From JBGQDM01 sp041495845 (GTDB taxonomy: Bacteria; Acidobacteriota; Terriglobia; Terriglobales; Acidobacteriaceae), in contig JBGQDM010000026.1 in the NCBI GenBank assembly GCA_041495845.1, positions 1 to 32,845 of the forward strand: a stretch of DNA of 32,845 nt, read 5' to 3'. The first letter of the stretch is position 1. Each line of letters starts with the position of its first letter. A program made the position numbers and the translations under genes. This document shows, in pieces, positions 21,036 through 29,832 of the stretch. The notes beneath the pieces were generated by a model, which was not told the origin of the DNA, did no database searches, and saw nothing but the letters and a program-made list of their open reading frames with translations.

Positions 21036-24002
21036 TCAATTTCCGGCTGGCCCGGGGTTCCGCGGGGCGTGGGTGTGCAACACCACCAGATTCTTTTCCG
21101 TGGCCGGGCACAGGCGGCGAAACCCGCACCAATGGCAGGGGAAGCCACGTTTCGGCTCAAAGTTCCCCAGGGCGATCTCCTCCGCCACTTCCCGCACCTT
21201 TTCGCTGGCCGCCTGAAGTTGACTCGCGCTGCGGTGCGTGACAGAAATGCTGCCATCGGCCAGATTGTGCAGCGTCAGCTGGCTGGCCCGGTAGCCCCAC
21301 TTTTGGGCTGCGGCGATGGCGTAAATCGAAAGTTGCAGACTGTTGTCCGCGTCTTTTTCCGAACGCGGCTTGCCGGTTTTGTAATCCACGATGCGCACGC
21401 TGCCGTCTTCGAGGCGATCAATCCGGTCAATCCGCCCCTGCACTTTGGTACCGCCGATTTCGATCTCAAACTCCTGCTCGGTGTGGAGAACATCGGGCAC
21501 GTTGCTCTCCGCCGTGGCAATAAAATCCTGCAAGTGCTGGACTCCCTGGTTCTCGTAGAGCTCACGCTGGTAGTCATCAACAATGACCGCTTTGGCGAAT
21601 TCGTTGCGGAAGACTTGGATGATTTCCTCAGCCGGGGCTGGCCGTTCAAAGCGGACGGCATCGTAGTAGTGGCGCAACGCCTGGTGCATGGCTCCCCCGT
21701 ACTGCAGGGCGGCAGGAGATTCCTCCGGAATGCGCCAATCGCGGCGCAGCTTGAATTGCAACGGGCAGAGTCCGTAACGTTCAATGGCGCTCGCACTCAA
21801 ACTAAGCTTCGCGGGCTGGGGTAGAGGAAGCGTGATCCAGGCGGAAACGGGAGACGGCGCCATCGGGAAATTGTCGGCCTCCGCCACGGCAAACAGATCG
21901 GTCTGCACGCCCTTGGCTTCTCGTTGCCGACGCCAGGGCTGCAGCGTCCCGTCCTTGAGCATGTCGCGCAAATAGCCGGCCGGCGTTGGCTCTTTGCCTC
22001 GGCCCGGACCGCCATAGAGGGTCAGCGTGTCTCGGGCGCGAGTCATAGCCACGTAAAACAACCGGCGCTCCTCTTCTTCGTGCAGCGTCTTGCTTTCTCT
22101 CGGCACCACGGACGCCGGGTGGCGAAGCTCGGCCGGGAATTCGACCAGTGGCTCCTTATAAGAATTGGGGAATGAATTACTCTCTACCCGAAGAATGAAC
22201 ACGTGACCGAACTCCAAACCTTTGGCCGCGTGGGCGGTCATGAGCTGCACCGCATCGCGCTGGGCCGGGGCATTGGCGGGGACCTTGCCTCCAGCTTCGC
22301 GAAGCAGGAGCAGATATTCCAGCAGTTCGCCGAGTTCGCCGTTTTCTGTGGTCGGTTTCTTTTCCCACTTGCCGACGAAATCGAGGAATGCCTGGATGGG
22401 GAGGGTGTCGCTCGCGAGTGAGAAACGCTTCAGGATCAAGCGCAGCGCCTGACCACTCTCGCGGGACCTCCGCGCAATTTGAGCGCGCACCTCATCGAGC
22501 TTCGCGAGTACCGCGGGTCCGTGCAAAACATCCGCCAGGACCTGATACAGGGAAGTATCGCGAGCGGCAGAGCGCATCACCGCATTGAGTTCCAGCGCGT
22601 CGATGGAAAACTCTGGAAGCGCGGCCACGCGGAAAAGGCTGGCGCTGTCCGCTGGAGCCACCACCGCGCCTGCGCACGCCAGCAGATCGCGCACCTCCGG
22701 TGTATCAATGACATCGAGCGCATCGATGGCAAAGGGAATGCCGGCCTCCGCCAATTGGTCCACAACTTCTTCGCGATGGTCGTGATTGCGGTAGAGCACG
22801 GCGAAGCTGCGCCACGGGCAAGCCAGCGTTCGCTTGCGCTCCCGAATCGTCATGGCAACGTCCTCGGCTTCCCGGCCCTTCTTGGCAACGATGATCTCGA
22901 CTGGCACAACCCGCAGCGGGTTGCCGACGGATGCGGCCTCCTCCTCACGCACGGAAACCAAGGCTTGACGTTGGCTGGCAACACCCGGAATCACAGCTTT
23001 CTCAAAAATGGGAGGATTCTGCTGAATGACCGCGTGGGCACATCGAAGAATCGGAGACAGTGAACGCCGGTTCCGGTCGAGCCGCACCACTTTCGTCCTC
23101 GGAAACTGGCCCATGAAAATATCGAACGCGCCGGATGACGCGCCACGAAAGCGGTAGATGCCCTGGTCGGGATCACCCACGGCAAACAGGTTGGCATCTT
23201 TTCCCGCCAGCAACGCCAGCAGTCGAATTTGCGCGACGTTTGAATCCTGAAACTCATCGGCCAGAATGAAGCGAGCGCGGGCTTGCTCTCGCGCCAGCAC
23301 GTCGGGCTGCGTTTCCAGAAGATCCACTGCCCGCGTGATCATGTGGCCAAAGGTGCCGAGGCCTTCCTCCGGCAGCCAGGTCTCGACTTTTTCATAGGCG
23401 TCCGAGATTTCGCGGCAGCGGGCGATCGCTTCTTCGTCCGAGATCACCTCTGCGTCCTTGGTTTTGACGACGCGGTGGATCGGAAGCTCACCGCGTTCGA
23501 GACGCTCCACATGAGCTGCGTATTGCCCGGGCGTGACCAGCTCATCCTGGCAGCGGCGCATAAAATCGAGCAAGTCTCGAAGAAACTGCCCCACGTTCGC
23601 CGCGCGGATATAGTGCTTAAGATGCAAACGGCGAATCCGCTTGCGTAGATAAATGTAGAGATCGGTTTCGTCGAGGACCTCAAATCCGCGTTCGTGCCGC
23701 TTCAAGAGATCGAAACAATAGTCATGGAAGGTGTAGGCCTGTACCGTTGGCGCGGAAGGGCAGAGTTGGGCCACACGCTGCTTCATATCGCCGGCAGCGT
23801 TTTTCGTGTAGGTGAGCGCGAGAACCATGTCGGGGCGCGCGCAGCCTTTTTCAATGAGCCGCGCCACGCGCAGAGTCAGGGTTGTCGTCTTGCCCGTGCC
23901 CGCCCCGGCCACCACCAGCATGGGGCCGTGCACGTGCTCAATCGCCAGGGCCTGCTGCGGATCCGGTTGCACCGGCGGGGTGGAATTGCGCGATGCGGAC
24001 AT
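21036..24002 (-). CDS. UvrD/RecB-type helicase-nuclease with Fe-S cysteines
   Basis: The 988-residue protein fuses a superfamily 1A helicase to a RecB-type nuclease and probably processes DNA ends in recombinational repair. Helicase motifs are present: Walker A AGAGTGKTT (Lys38), DEFQD, GDPDQGIYRFRGA, TAHAAKGLEF and RRLFYVAMTRARD. The C-terminal PD-(D/E)XK domain shows GRIDRIDR and VRIVDYKTGKP. Cys in YGLCPLQFKLR together with CHWCGFRRLCP form the four-cysteine frame of an AddB-like 4Fe-4S cluster. It starts at ATG 24002, 24 bases after the rsmE stop, at the end of the heat-shock operon. A separate AddA/AddB partner is not encoded here, so it may work alone. Confidence 0.92.
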   Translation of the reverse strand: MSASRNSTPPVQPDPQQALAIEHVHGPMLVVAGAGTGKTTTLTLRVARLIEKGCARPDMVLALTYTKNAAGDMKQRVAQLCPSAPTVQAYTFHDYCFDLLKRHERGFEVLDETDLYIYLRKRIRRLHLKHYIRAANVGQFLRDLLDFMRRCQDELVTPGQYAAHVERLERGELPIHRVVKTKDAEVISDEEAIARCREISDAYEKVETWLPEEGLGTFGHMITRAVDLLETQPDVLAREQARARFILADEFQDSNVAQIRLLALLAGKDANLFAVGDPDQGIYRFRGASSGAFDIFMGQFPRTKVVRLDRNRRSLSPILRCAHAVIQQNPPIFEKAVIPGVASQRQALVSVREEEAASVGNPLRVVPVEIIVAKKGREAEDVAMTIRERKRTLACPWRSFAVLYRNHDHREEVVDQLAEAGIPFAIDALDVIDTPEVRDLLACAGAVVAPADSASLFRVAALPEFSIDALELNAVMRSAARDTSLYQVLADVLHGPAVLAKLDEVRAQIARRSRESGQALRLILKRFSLASDTLPIQAFLDFVGKWEKKPTTENGELGELLEYLLLLREAGGKVPANAPAQRDAVQLMTAHAAKGLEFGHVFILRVESNSFPNSYKEPLVEFPAELRHPASVVPRESKTLHEEEERRLFYVAMTRARDTLTLYGGPGRGKEPTPAGYLRDMLKDGTLQPWRRQREAKGVQTDLFAVAEADNFPMAPSPVSAWITLPLPQPAKLSLSASAIERYGLCPLQFKLRRDWRIPEESPAALQYGGAMHQALRHYYDAVRFERPAPAEEIIQVFRNEFAKAVIVDDYQRELYENQGVQHLQDFIATAESNVPDVLHTEQEFEIEIGGTKVQGRIDRIDRLEDGSVRIVDYKTGKPRSEKDADNSLQLSIYAIAAAQKWGYRASQLTLHNLADGSISVTHRSASQLQAASEKVREVAEEIALGNFEPKRGFPCHWCGFRRLCPATEKNLVVLHTHAPRNPGPAGN

Positions 24003-24026
24003 CGGCCTGAGGATACCAGAGACGCG

Positions 24027-24737
24027 CTACTGCAACGCGCTCATCACCACCGCGAGCGCGGCGATGGCGGCCGTCTCCGCCCGCAGAATGTTGGGGCCGA
24101 GCGTAACCAGGGTCCAGCCGGTGCGAGAGAACTGTTGCACTTCCTGGTTGGTCCACCCGCCTTCCGGACCGATCGCCAGCGCCAGCGGCTGCGAGGAACG
24201 CGTGGCCAGGGTTTCCCGCAGTTGCAGCGACGCGCCAAACTCGGCGAGCACGAGTTTCGTGGAAGCGCTCAGGGCAAACATGGTCTCGAGCGCGGCCGGA
24301 GCAGCAACCTCGGTTGGCGCAGCGCGACGCGATTGCTCCGCTGCCTGCCGCAACAGGCGTTGCCAGCGCTCAACGCGTTTGCCGGCGGCTGCGCACAAGT
24401 GTTTCTCCGAGCGCGCGGCGATGGCGGGGAGGATGCGCGTAACTCCCAGCTCGGCCGCTTTCTCCAGCGCCCACTCCATGCGATCGAACTTGAAGATGGC
24501 CAGCACCAGGGTCACATCCGGAGCGGCAACCGCAGGCACAGGTTCACCCAGAGCGAATTCAACGCGCTGCTCCTCCACCGAAGTGATACAGCCGCGGAAA
24601 ACACCGGCGGGAGTGGTTACGTCGAATTCTTGCCCTACCTGAGCCCGCAGGACATGGGCCAGATGATGCGCATGCTCGCCGGTAAGCCAGGCGCGGGAGC
24701 CTTCTACTTCGTCGGCAATCCAGCGGCGCCGTGTCAT
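24027..24737 (-). CDS. rsmE: 16S rRNA m3U1498 methyltransferase RsmE
   Basis: The 236-residue SPOUT-class enzyme methylates N3 of U1498 in 16S rRNA using S-adenosylmethionine. A PUA-like N-terminal domain (HAHHLAHVLRAQVGQEF) precedes the knotted domain, where IGPEGGWTNQEV and LGPNILRAETAAIAAL are the family's SAM-binding loops. It starts one base after the dnaJ stop, the usual dnaJ-rsmE arrangement, and is part of the same operon. Confidence 0.95.
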   Translation of the reverse strand: MTRRRWIADEVEGSRAWLTGEHAHHLAHVLRAQVGQEFDVTTPAGVFRGCITSVEEQRVEFALGEPVPAVAAPDVTLVLAIFKFDRMEWALEKAAELGVTRILPAIAARSEKHLCAAAGKRVERWQRLLRQAAEQSRRAAPTEVAAPAALETMFALSASTKLVLAEFGASLQLRETLATRSSQPLALAIGPEGGWTNQEVQQFSRTGWTLVTLGPNILRAETAAIAALAVVMSALQ

Positions 24738-24738
24738 G

Positions 24739-25869
24739 CTAGCTGAAGATGTCCTTCATCTTGGCGAGGAGTGTGTGGCGCTGGGCGCGGTTCTCCACCT
24801 TGAGACTGGCTTCGAGTTCCTGCAAGAGCTCGCGCTGGCGCTTGGTAAGTTTGGCCGGAGTGTGCACGCGCAAGTCAACGAAGAGGTCGCCTTTGCCGTG
24901 ACCATGGAGCACGGGAACACCCTTGCCACGAATGCGAAAGCGAGTGCCCGACTGCGTGCCTTCCGGCACTTTGAGCGTGTGCTCCCCGTCCATGGTCGGA
25001 ACTCTGATTTCCGCACCAAGCGCCGCCTGGGGGAATGACACCGGCATGACGCAGTGGAGATCGTTGCCCTCGCGCTCGAAGATGGGATGGTCCTTGACGT
25101 GAAGGACGACGTAGAGGTCGCCGGGAGGGCCGCCGAAAACGCCAGCCTCGCCGAGCCCCTGGAAACGGATGCGGGTTTCGTCTTCTACGCCAGCCGGAAC
25201 TTTGGCTTCCACCGAACGCTGACGAAGCACGCGGCCCTCACCTCGGCAGGTGGGACAGGGATCGGTGATCACCTGACCACCGCCGTGGCAGGTGGAACAG
25301 GTGCGCGCAATGCTGAAGAAGCCCTGCTGGTAACGCACCTGGCCGCGACCAGCGCAGGTGCGGCACGTCACCGGAGCTTTGCCGGGAGCGGCGCCGGAGC
25401 CGCGACAAGTTTCGCAAGACTCGTGGCGGCGTACCTGCACGTTAGCCGCGGTGCCGAACACGGCATCTTCAAATTCCAGCGTGAGGTCTTCGCGCAAGTC
25501 AGCTCCGCGCTGGGCCCGGGAGCGACGCTTTCCCCCACCGCCGCCGAAGAGATCTCCAATCCCGAAGAAATCGCCAAAAATATCCTGAAAGTCCTGGAAG
25601 ACGGCTTCGTTGAATCCAGTGTTGGCGCTGGCGGCGCCGACGCCAGCATGGCCGTAACGGTCGTAGAGAGATCGCTTCTCTCCATCCGCCAGAACCGCGT
25701 AGGCCTCGCTCGCTTCCTTGAATTTGTCTTCGGCTTCCGGATTATCGGGGTTGCGGTCGGGGTGGTTTTGCAGCGCGAGTTTGCGGTAGGCGCTCTTGAT
25801 CTCCTGCTCGGTGGCGCTTCTGCCCACACCCAGCACTTCGTAGTAATCGCGTTTGCCGTTATTGCTCAG
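24739..25869 (-). CDS. dnaJ: Chaperone DnaJ, apparent CTG start
   Basis: The 376-residue DnaJ stimulates DnaK ATPase and presents substrates. The J domain (KRDYYEVLGV to about residue 75, with the HPD motif in NHPDRNP), a Gly/Phe linker (DIFGDFFGIGDLFGGGG), four CxxCxGxG zinc motifs (CETCRGSG, CRTCAGRG, CSTCHGGG, CPTCRGEG) and the C-terminal domains are complete. No ATG, GTG or TTG lies in frame upstream of GTG 25836, which would delete the first J helix. CTG at 25869-25867, preceded by GGAGAG at a 6-base distance and just after the grpE stop, gives the expected N-terminus (SNNGKRDYYEVLG). The start is therefore inferred. Confidence 0.93.
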   Translation of the reverse strand: MSNNGKRDYYEVLGVGRSATEQEIKSAYRKLALQNHPDRNPDNPEAEDKFKEASEAYAVLADGEKRSLYDRYGHAGVGAASANTGFNEAVFQDFQDIFGDFFGIGDLFGGGGGKRRSRAQRGADLREDLTLEFEDAVFGTAANVQVRRHESCETCRGSGAAPGKAPVTCRTCAGRGQVRYQQGFFSIARTCSTCHGGGQVITDPCPTCRGEGRVLRQRSVEAKVPAGVEDETRIRFQGLGEAGVFGGPPGDLYVVLHVKDHPIFEREGNDLHCVMPVSFPQAALGAEIRVPTMDGEHTLKVPEGTQSGTRFRIRGKGVPVLHGHGKGDLFVDLRVHTPAKLTKRQRELLQELEASLKVENRAQRHTLLAKMKDIFS

Positions 25870-25892
25870 TCTGCTCTCTCCGGGGTCTGAAA

Positions 25893-26495
25893 CTACTTGG
25901 AATTCCGTGCCACCCGCACCATCGCAGGCCGCAGCAGCCGGTCTTTCAACTTGTAGCCGCGCTGCAGTTCTTCGAGCACCTGTTGATCGGGCGCTTCCGT
26001 GGTTTCCACCATTTCGATGGCCTGGTGCAGGTGGGGATCAAAAGGTTCACCCTGCGCCGGGATGGGGCGCAAGCCCAGCTTTGCCAGCGCGTCCTGCATT
26101 TGCTTGTAGATCAGTTCGACGCCGGCGCGATACTCCTCCAGTTCAGTCTCGTGGTGGTCGAGGGCGCGCTCGAAGCTATCCAGAATCGGGAGCAGGTTGC
26201 GCACTGCTTCCTGCAAGGCAAACTCTCGGTACTCCTGCTGCTCGCGGACGGCGCGCTTGCGGGCGTTCTCGAATTCCGCCTGCAGCCGGGCAACCCGATC
26301 CAGCAGGTCGTCACGCTCGCGGCGGAGCTGGTCTAACTCGCTCTCTACTGGCTGAGGCGCCGGACCCGCCGTGGGAGCCGCGCCGGCGGGATTGGCGCCG
26401 TCCCCGCCAGCCGCGAGTTCGTGTTCAATATCCAGGGCCGGGACTTCCGGCTCAGCATTTCCGTTGGTCTTGCTCATGCTTTGTTTCTTACTCAT
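25893..26495 (-). CDS. grpE: Nucleotide exchange factor GrpE
   Basis: The 200-residue GrpE releases ADP from DnaK. A disordered Ala/Gly/Pro-rich N-terminus (about 55 residues) precedes the long dimerising coiled coil (LDQLRRERDDLLDRVARLQAEFENARKRAV region) and the beta-wing domain, which includes FDPHLHQAIEMVE and VLEELQRGYKLKDRLLRPAMVRVA, matching the family end. The ATG at 26495 overlaps the end of hrcA; ATG 26477 is an alternative. The dnaJ start follows 23 bases after the stop. Confidence 0.95.
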   Translation of the reverse strand: MSKKQSMSKTNGNAEPEVPALDIEHELAAGGDGANPAGAAPTAGPAPQPVESELDQLRRERDDLLDRVARLQAEFENARKRAVREQQEYREFALQEAVRNLLPILDSFERALDHHETELEEYRAGVELIYKQMQDALAKLGLRPIPAQGEPFDPHLHQAIEMVETTEAPDQQVLEELQRGYKLKDRLLRPAMVRVARNSK

Positions 26496-27525
26496 TGTCG
26501 TTGAGGATTTTGTCGAACAGGCGCGCGATGTAGGAAACGGCGGTGATGGCGTGTTGATAATCCATGCGCGTTGGGCCGAGCACGGCTAGCGAACCCATGA
26601 CCTCTCCGCCAATGCGTGCGGGCGCTCCCACCAACACCAGGTTGCGCATCGAGGGCAAAGTCTCATCCAAGCCGATCACCACGCGAACGGCTTCGGTCTT
26701 CACGTCCAGGTAGGCTTGCAGTAACTGCACAACTTTTTCCTTTTCCCCCAACGTCTTCAGCATTTCTCCCAGATGCTCGCGATCCTGTTCGGTACCCACC
26801 AGGCTGGCAGCACCCTCCACGAAAACCGCCTGATCGGCTTCAGGGGCAAGAGCACCCTTGGCGTAGAGCTGTTCCAGCGACTGCATCATGCGGTCATACT
26901 CGCTGCGCTCCTGGTCCAGGCGGCGCTTAATTTCGACGTGCAGCGATTCCATGGTCCAGCCGCGAAAGTTCTGATTGATGAAATTTGCCACCAGGTCAAG
27001 ATCGTGCTGCGGCAGTTCGAGCCGCAACACCCGATCCCGCACCACACCGGAGCGCGCCACCACCACCGCCAGCGTCTTCTGGTCACCGAGCGCCTCGAAG
27101 TGCACATGCTGCAGCGCATTGCGCGGGCCGCTGGAAGCCACTGCCACGCCCACTTTGCCGGAAACCAGCGAGAGCACGTGGGAAGTGCGCTCCATGAACT
27201 CCTGCACGTCGTTCACTCCCAGAAACGCGCCTTCGATGGTGTCCTGGTCGGCGGGAGAAAGACGGGCGGTACCGGAAATTTGCTCCACGTAGTAACGATA
27301 GGCCTCGCTGCTGGGGATACGGCCGGACGAGGTGTGCGGTTGCTCCAGGTAACCAGCGTCGGCGAGATCGGCCATGACGTTGCGGATGGTCGCGGAGCTC
27401 AGCCCTTCGCGACTGCCGCGTGACAACGTGCGCGAACCAACCGGCTCGCCCGTCGCGATAAACGTCTCCACGATGGCGGTCAGTATTTCGCGTTCACGAT
27501 CCCCGACTGGGCCGGTTGGTGACAT
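26488..27525 (-). CDS. hrcA: Heat-shock repressor HrcA
   Basis: The 345-residue repressor of chaperone operons has an N-terminal winged helix (EREILTAIVETFIATGEPVGSRTL, then SSATIRNVMADLADAGYL), the linker HTSSGRIPSSEAYRYYV and the GAF-like dimerisation domain ending in VSYIARLFDKIL. It normally binds the CIRCE inverted repeat (TTAGCACTC-N9-GAGTGCTAA) with GroEL as co-factor. No such repeat is seen in its own leader. It is the first gene of hrcA-grpE-dnaJ-rsmE-helicase, and its stop overlaps the grpE start by 8 bases. Confidence 0.96.
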   Translation of the reverse strand: MSPTGPVGDREREILTAIVETFIATGEPVGSRTLSRGSREGLSSATIRNVMADLADAGYLEQPHTSSGRIPSSEAYRYYVEQISGTARLSPADQDTIEGAFLGVNDVQEFMERTSHVLSLVSGKVGVAVASSGPRNALQHVHFEALGDQKTLAVVVARSGVVRDRVLRLELPQHDLDLVANFINQNFRGWTMESLHVEIKRRLDQERSEYDRMMQSLEQLYAKGALAPEADQAVFVEGAASLVGTEQDREHLGEMLKTLGEKEKVVQLLQAYLDVKTEAVRVVIGLDETLPSMRNLVLVGAPARIGGEVMGSLAVLGPTRMDYQHAITAVSYIARLFDKILNDNE

Positions 27526-27629
27526 TAATCTCTGCCTTGAAATACTCGCGCTGACGGATAGGCGCGCTGAAATCTTGCGGTTTGCACGGTGATCCGGCGG
27601 GTGTACCTCTAGGTTGTCCCGTTACTTGA

Positions 27630-27658
27630 ATTTTAGGAACGCGTGGAAGGCCTGTCAA
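27630..27658 (-). promoter_or_regulatory. Near-consensus promoter of the hrcA operon
   Basis: On the minus strand TTGACA (27658-27653), a 17-base spacer and TAAAAT (27635-27630) match sigma-70 consensus at 11 of 12 positions. The start near 27623 leaves a leader of about 98 bases without CIRCE. Confidence 0.82.
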
Positions 27659-27730
27659 GCAAAGGGGCCATCTAAGAGGCCTTGGCGGAAGACCAGACTG
27701 GGCCGTATGCTCAAGGGTCGTTTGCAAGCC

Positions 27731-28864
27731 ATGACCAACTCAAAGACTTATTTCGTGGCCGGTGCGGGAGCGTTCGGCGGGTGGACCGCACTGCATTTGC
27801 GGCGCACCGGTGCCCGGGTCATCTTGGCCGACGCCTGGGGACCGGGGAATTCGCGTTCCAGTTCCGGCGGGGAGACGCGCATCATTCGCGGCACCTACGG
27901 GCCGGACCAACCGTACACGCACCTGACCGCGCGCGCGTTTGCACTCTGGCACGAACACACGCAACGCTGGGGCAAGAAGCTTTTCCAACGTACGGGGGTG
28001 TTGTGGCTGGTACGCGGCGACGGTGTCTATGAGCGCGCGTCGCTGGCGGTGTTGCGGGAAGCGGGAATCCCGGCAGAAGAGATTTCGCCGGCCGAGGTGG
28101 CGCGACGTTATCCGCAAATGAATCCGGAAGGTGTGAAGTGGGCGATTCTGGAACCAGAAAGCGGGCTGCTGTATGCGCGCCAGGCTTGCCAGGCGGTCGC
28201 GGAAGCGTTTGAAACCGAGGGTGGTGAACTGCGGCTGGCTGCGGTCGCGCGGCTTGAGATTTCCGGCGGCGAACTCCGGCGAGTGCATTTCTCTGACGGC
28301 ACGTCGCTCACCGCGGACGCCTACGTTTTTGCCTGCGGGCCCTGGCTGGGATCGCTGTTCCCAGACGTAATCGGCGATCTCGTCCGTCCCACGCGGCAGG
28401 ATGTGGTGTTCTTCGGAACTCCCGCAGGCGATACGCGCTTCACTGAAAAGCAACTGCCGGTATGGCTGGACCGCGGGGAACGGATTTATTACGGCATTCC
28501 CGGAAATCAGTGGCGCGGGTTCAAGGTGGCAGACGACACGCGGGGAGAAGCGTTTGATCCGACCAATGGTGAGCGCACCGTGGCTCCCGAGTTTGTAGCC
28601 CGCGTGCGGGAATTCCTGGCCCTGCGCTTCCCTGCCCTGCAACATGCGCCGCTGGTGGAAACACGCGTCTGCCAGTACGAGAACACACCTGATTATCACT
28701 TCATCGTGGACCAGCACCCGGCGGCGGGGAATTGCTGGCTGGTGGGCGGAGGCTCTGGGCACGGCTTCAAACACGGGCCCGCGCTGGGTGAGATGGTAGC
28801 AGCAGCGGTGAGCCAAGGGAAAACGCCAGACCCGTTCTTCCGGCTTTCGCGCTTCACGCGATAG
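27731..28864 (+). CDS. Sarcosine oxidase/SolA-type FAD-dependent amine oxidase
   Basis: The 377-residue flavoenzyme oxidises N-methyl amino acids (sarcosine, N-methyltryptophan) or related amines, giving peroxide. The dinucleotide fold GAGAFGGW (11-18) and the SSSGGETRIIR motif bind FAD. Cys314 in RVCQYENTPDYHFIVDQHP aligns with the cysteine that carries covalent FAD in monomeric sarcosine oxidase. GGGSGHGFKHGPALGE closes the flavin site. ATG 27731 is chosen from the family N-terminus, since no strong Shine-Dalgarno marks any of the candidate starts (27614, 27707, 27731). It diverges from the hrcA operon. The exact substrate is not decided. Confidence 0.9.
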   Translation: MTNSKTYFVAGAGAFGGWTALHLRRTGARVILADAWGPGNSRSSSGGETRIIRGTYGPDQPYTHLTARAFALWHEHTQRWGKKLFQRTGVLWLVRGDGVYERASLAVLREAGIPAEEISPAEVARRYPQMNPEGVKWAILEPESGLLYARQACQAVAEAFETEGGELRLAAVARLEISGGELRRVHFSDGTSLTADAYVFACGPWLGSLFPDVIGDLVRPTRQDVVFFGTPAGDTRFTEKQLPVWLDRGERIYYGIPGNQWRGFKVADDTRGEAFDPTNGERTVAPEFVARVREFLALRFPALQHAPLVETRVCQYENTPDYHFIVDQHPAAGNCWLVGGGSGHGFKHGPALGEMVAAAVSQGKTPDPFFRLSRFTR

Positions 28865-28870
28865 GGCCTG

Positions 28871-29716
28871 CTACTGGATCTGGATCACGCTTTCCGGCGA
28901 ACTCTTGCGGATTTCATCCACCCGCTCTTTCACGCGGCGCGCAAAATCAAAAAACGCCTTCGCATGCGGCGTGTCCTCGCCCTTTAGGACGACGGGCTTC
29001 CCGCTGTCTCCTGCCTCCCGGATCGCGGGATCCAGCTGGATGCTACCCAGAAACGGTACCCCAAACTGCACTGCCGTTTTTTCCACGCCGCCGCGAGAGA
29101 AGATATCAATCTCGTGATGGCAGTGAGGACAGACGAAGTAACTCATGTTCTCGACCAGCCCGACCAGATCCACTTTCATCTGGCGAAACATTTCGATGGC
29201 CTTGCGCCCGTCTTGCAGCGAAACATCGGATGGGGTGGAGACCACGACGGCGCCGGTGAGTGGAACCGTCTGGATCAGCGACAGGGCAACATCGCCCGTG
29301 CCCGGAGGCAGGTCCACGATCAGATAGTCCAGTTCTCCCCAGACCACCGAACCAAGAAATTGGCGGACGATCTGGTGGAGCATGGGTCCGCGCCAGATGA
29401 TGGGCTTGTCGCCGGGGCTCAGGAAGCCGACGGAAATCACTTTGAGGCCGTGAATTTCGAGCGGCTCAATGCGGTTATCTTCCCGCACGCGGGGTTGGAA
29501 AGTAGCACCGAGCATGAGCGGCACGTTGGGCCCGTAGACGTCGGCATCAAGCAAACCGACGCGATGCCCCATGCGGGTCAGAGCCACAGCTAGATTGACG
29601 GCGAGCGTAGTCTTCCCCACGCCGCCCTTGCCGGAACCGACGGCGACGATGTTTTCCACGCCAGGCAGAGGCTGCGGGGCGGCTGGTTGTTGGCCAGCAT
29701 GCGAATGAGCGCTCAC
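28871..29716 (-). CDS. Mrp/NBP35-type Fe-S cluster carrier ATPase
   Basis: The 281-residue P-loop protein loads 4Fe-4S clusters into target enzymes. The deviant Walker A SGKGGVGKTT (28-37), DADVYGPNVP and VDLPPGTGD are characteristic, and ENMSYFVCPHC carries the CxxC that holds the bridging cluster. It lacks the N-terminal MIP18/DUF59 domain found in many Mrp proteins. GTG 29716 is chosen; AAGGTGA lies just upstream. It lies 116 bases downstream of the SDR gene and ends 6 bases from the convergent oxidase gene. Confidence 0.93.
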   Translation of the reverse strand: MSAHSHAGQQPAAPQPLPGVENIVAVGSGKGGVGKTTLAVNLAVALTRMGHRVGLLDADVYGPNVPLMLGATFQPRVREDNRIEPLEIHGLKVISVGFLSPGDKPIIWRGPMLHQIVRQFLGSVVWGELDYLIVDLPPGTGDVALSLIQTVPLTGAVVVSTPSDVSLQDGRKAIEMFRQMKVDLVGLVENMSYFVCPHCHHEIDIFSRGGVEKTAVQFGVPFLGSIQLDPAIREAGDSGKPVVLKGEDTPHAKAFFDFARRVKERVDEIRKSSPESVIQIQ

Positions 29717-29832
29717 GAGTCACCTTCCACACGGCCCACCATGAGGAGCCGAACTTGTCGATTATACCGTCCAAACCCATGAGCGAAGTCGAAGGTGCCC
29801 TCACCTGCCGATTCGAGCGCAAGCTCGGATAG

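Noticed and set aside
27526..27629. CIRCE-like repeat in the hrcA leader (ACCTCTAGGT at 27605)
   Set aside because: The short near-palindrome has no resemblance to TTAGCACTC-N9-GAGTGCTAA.
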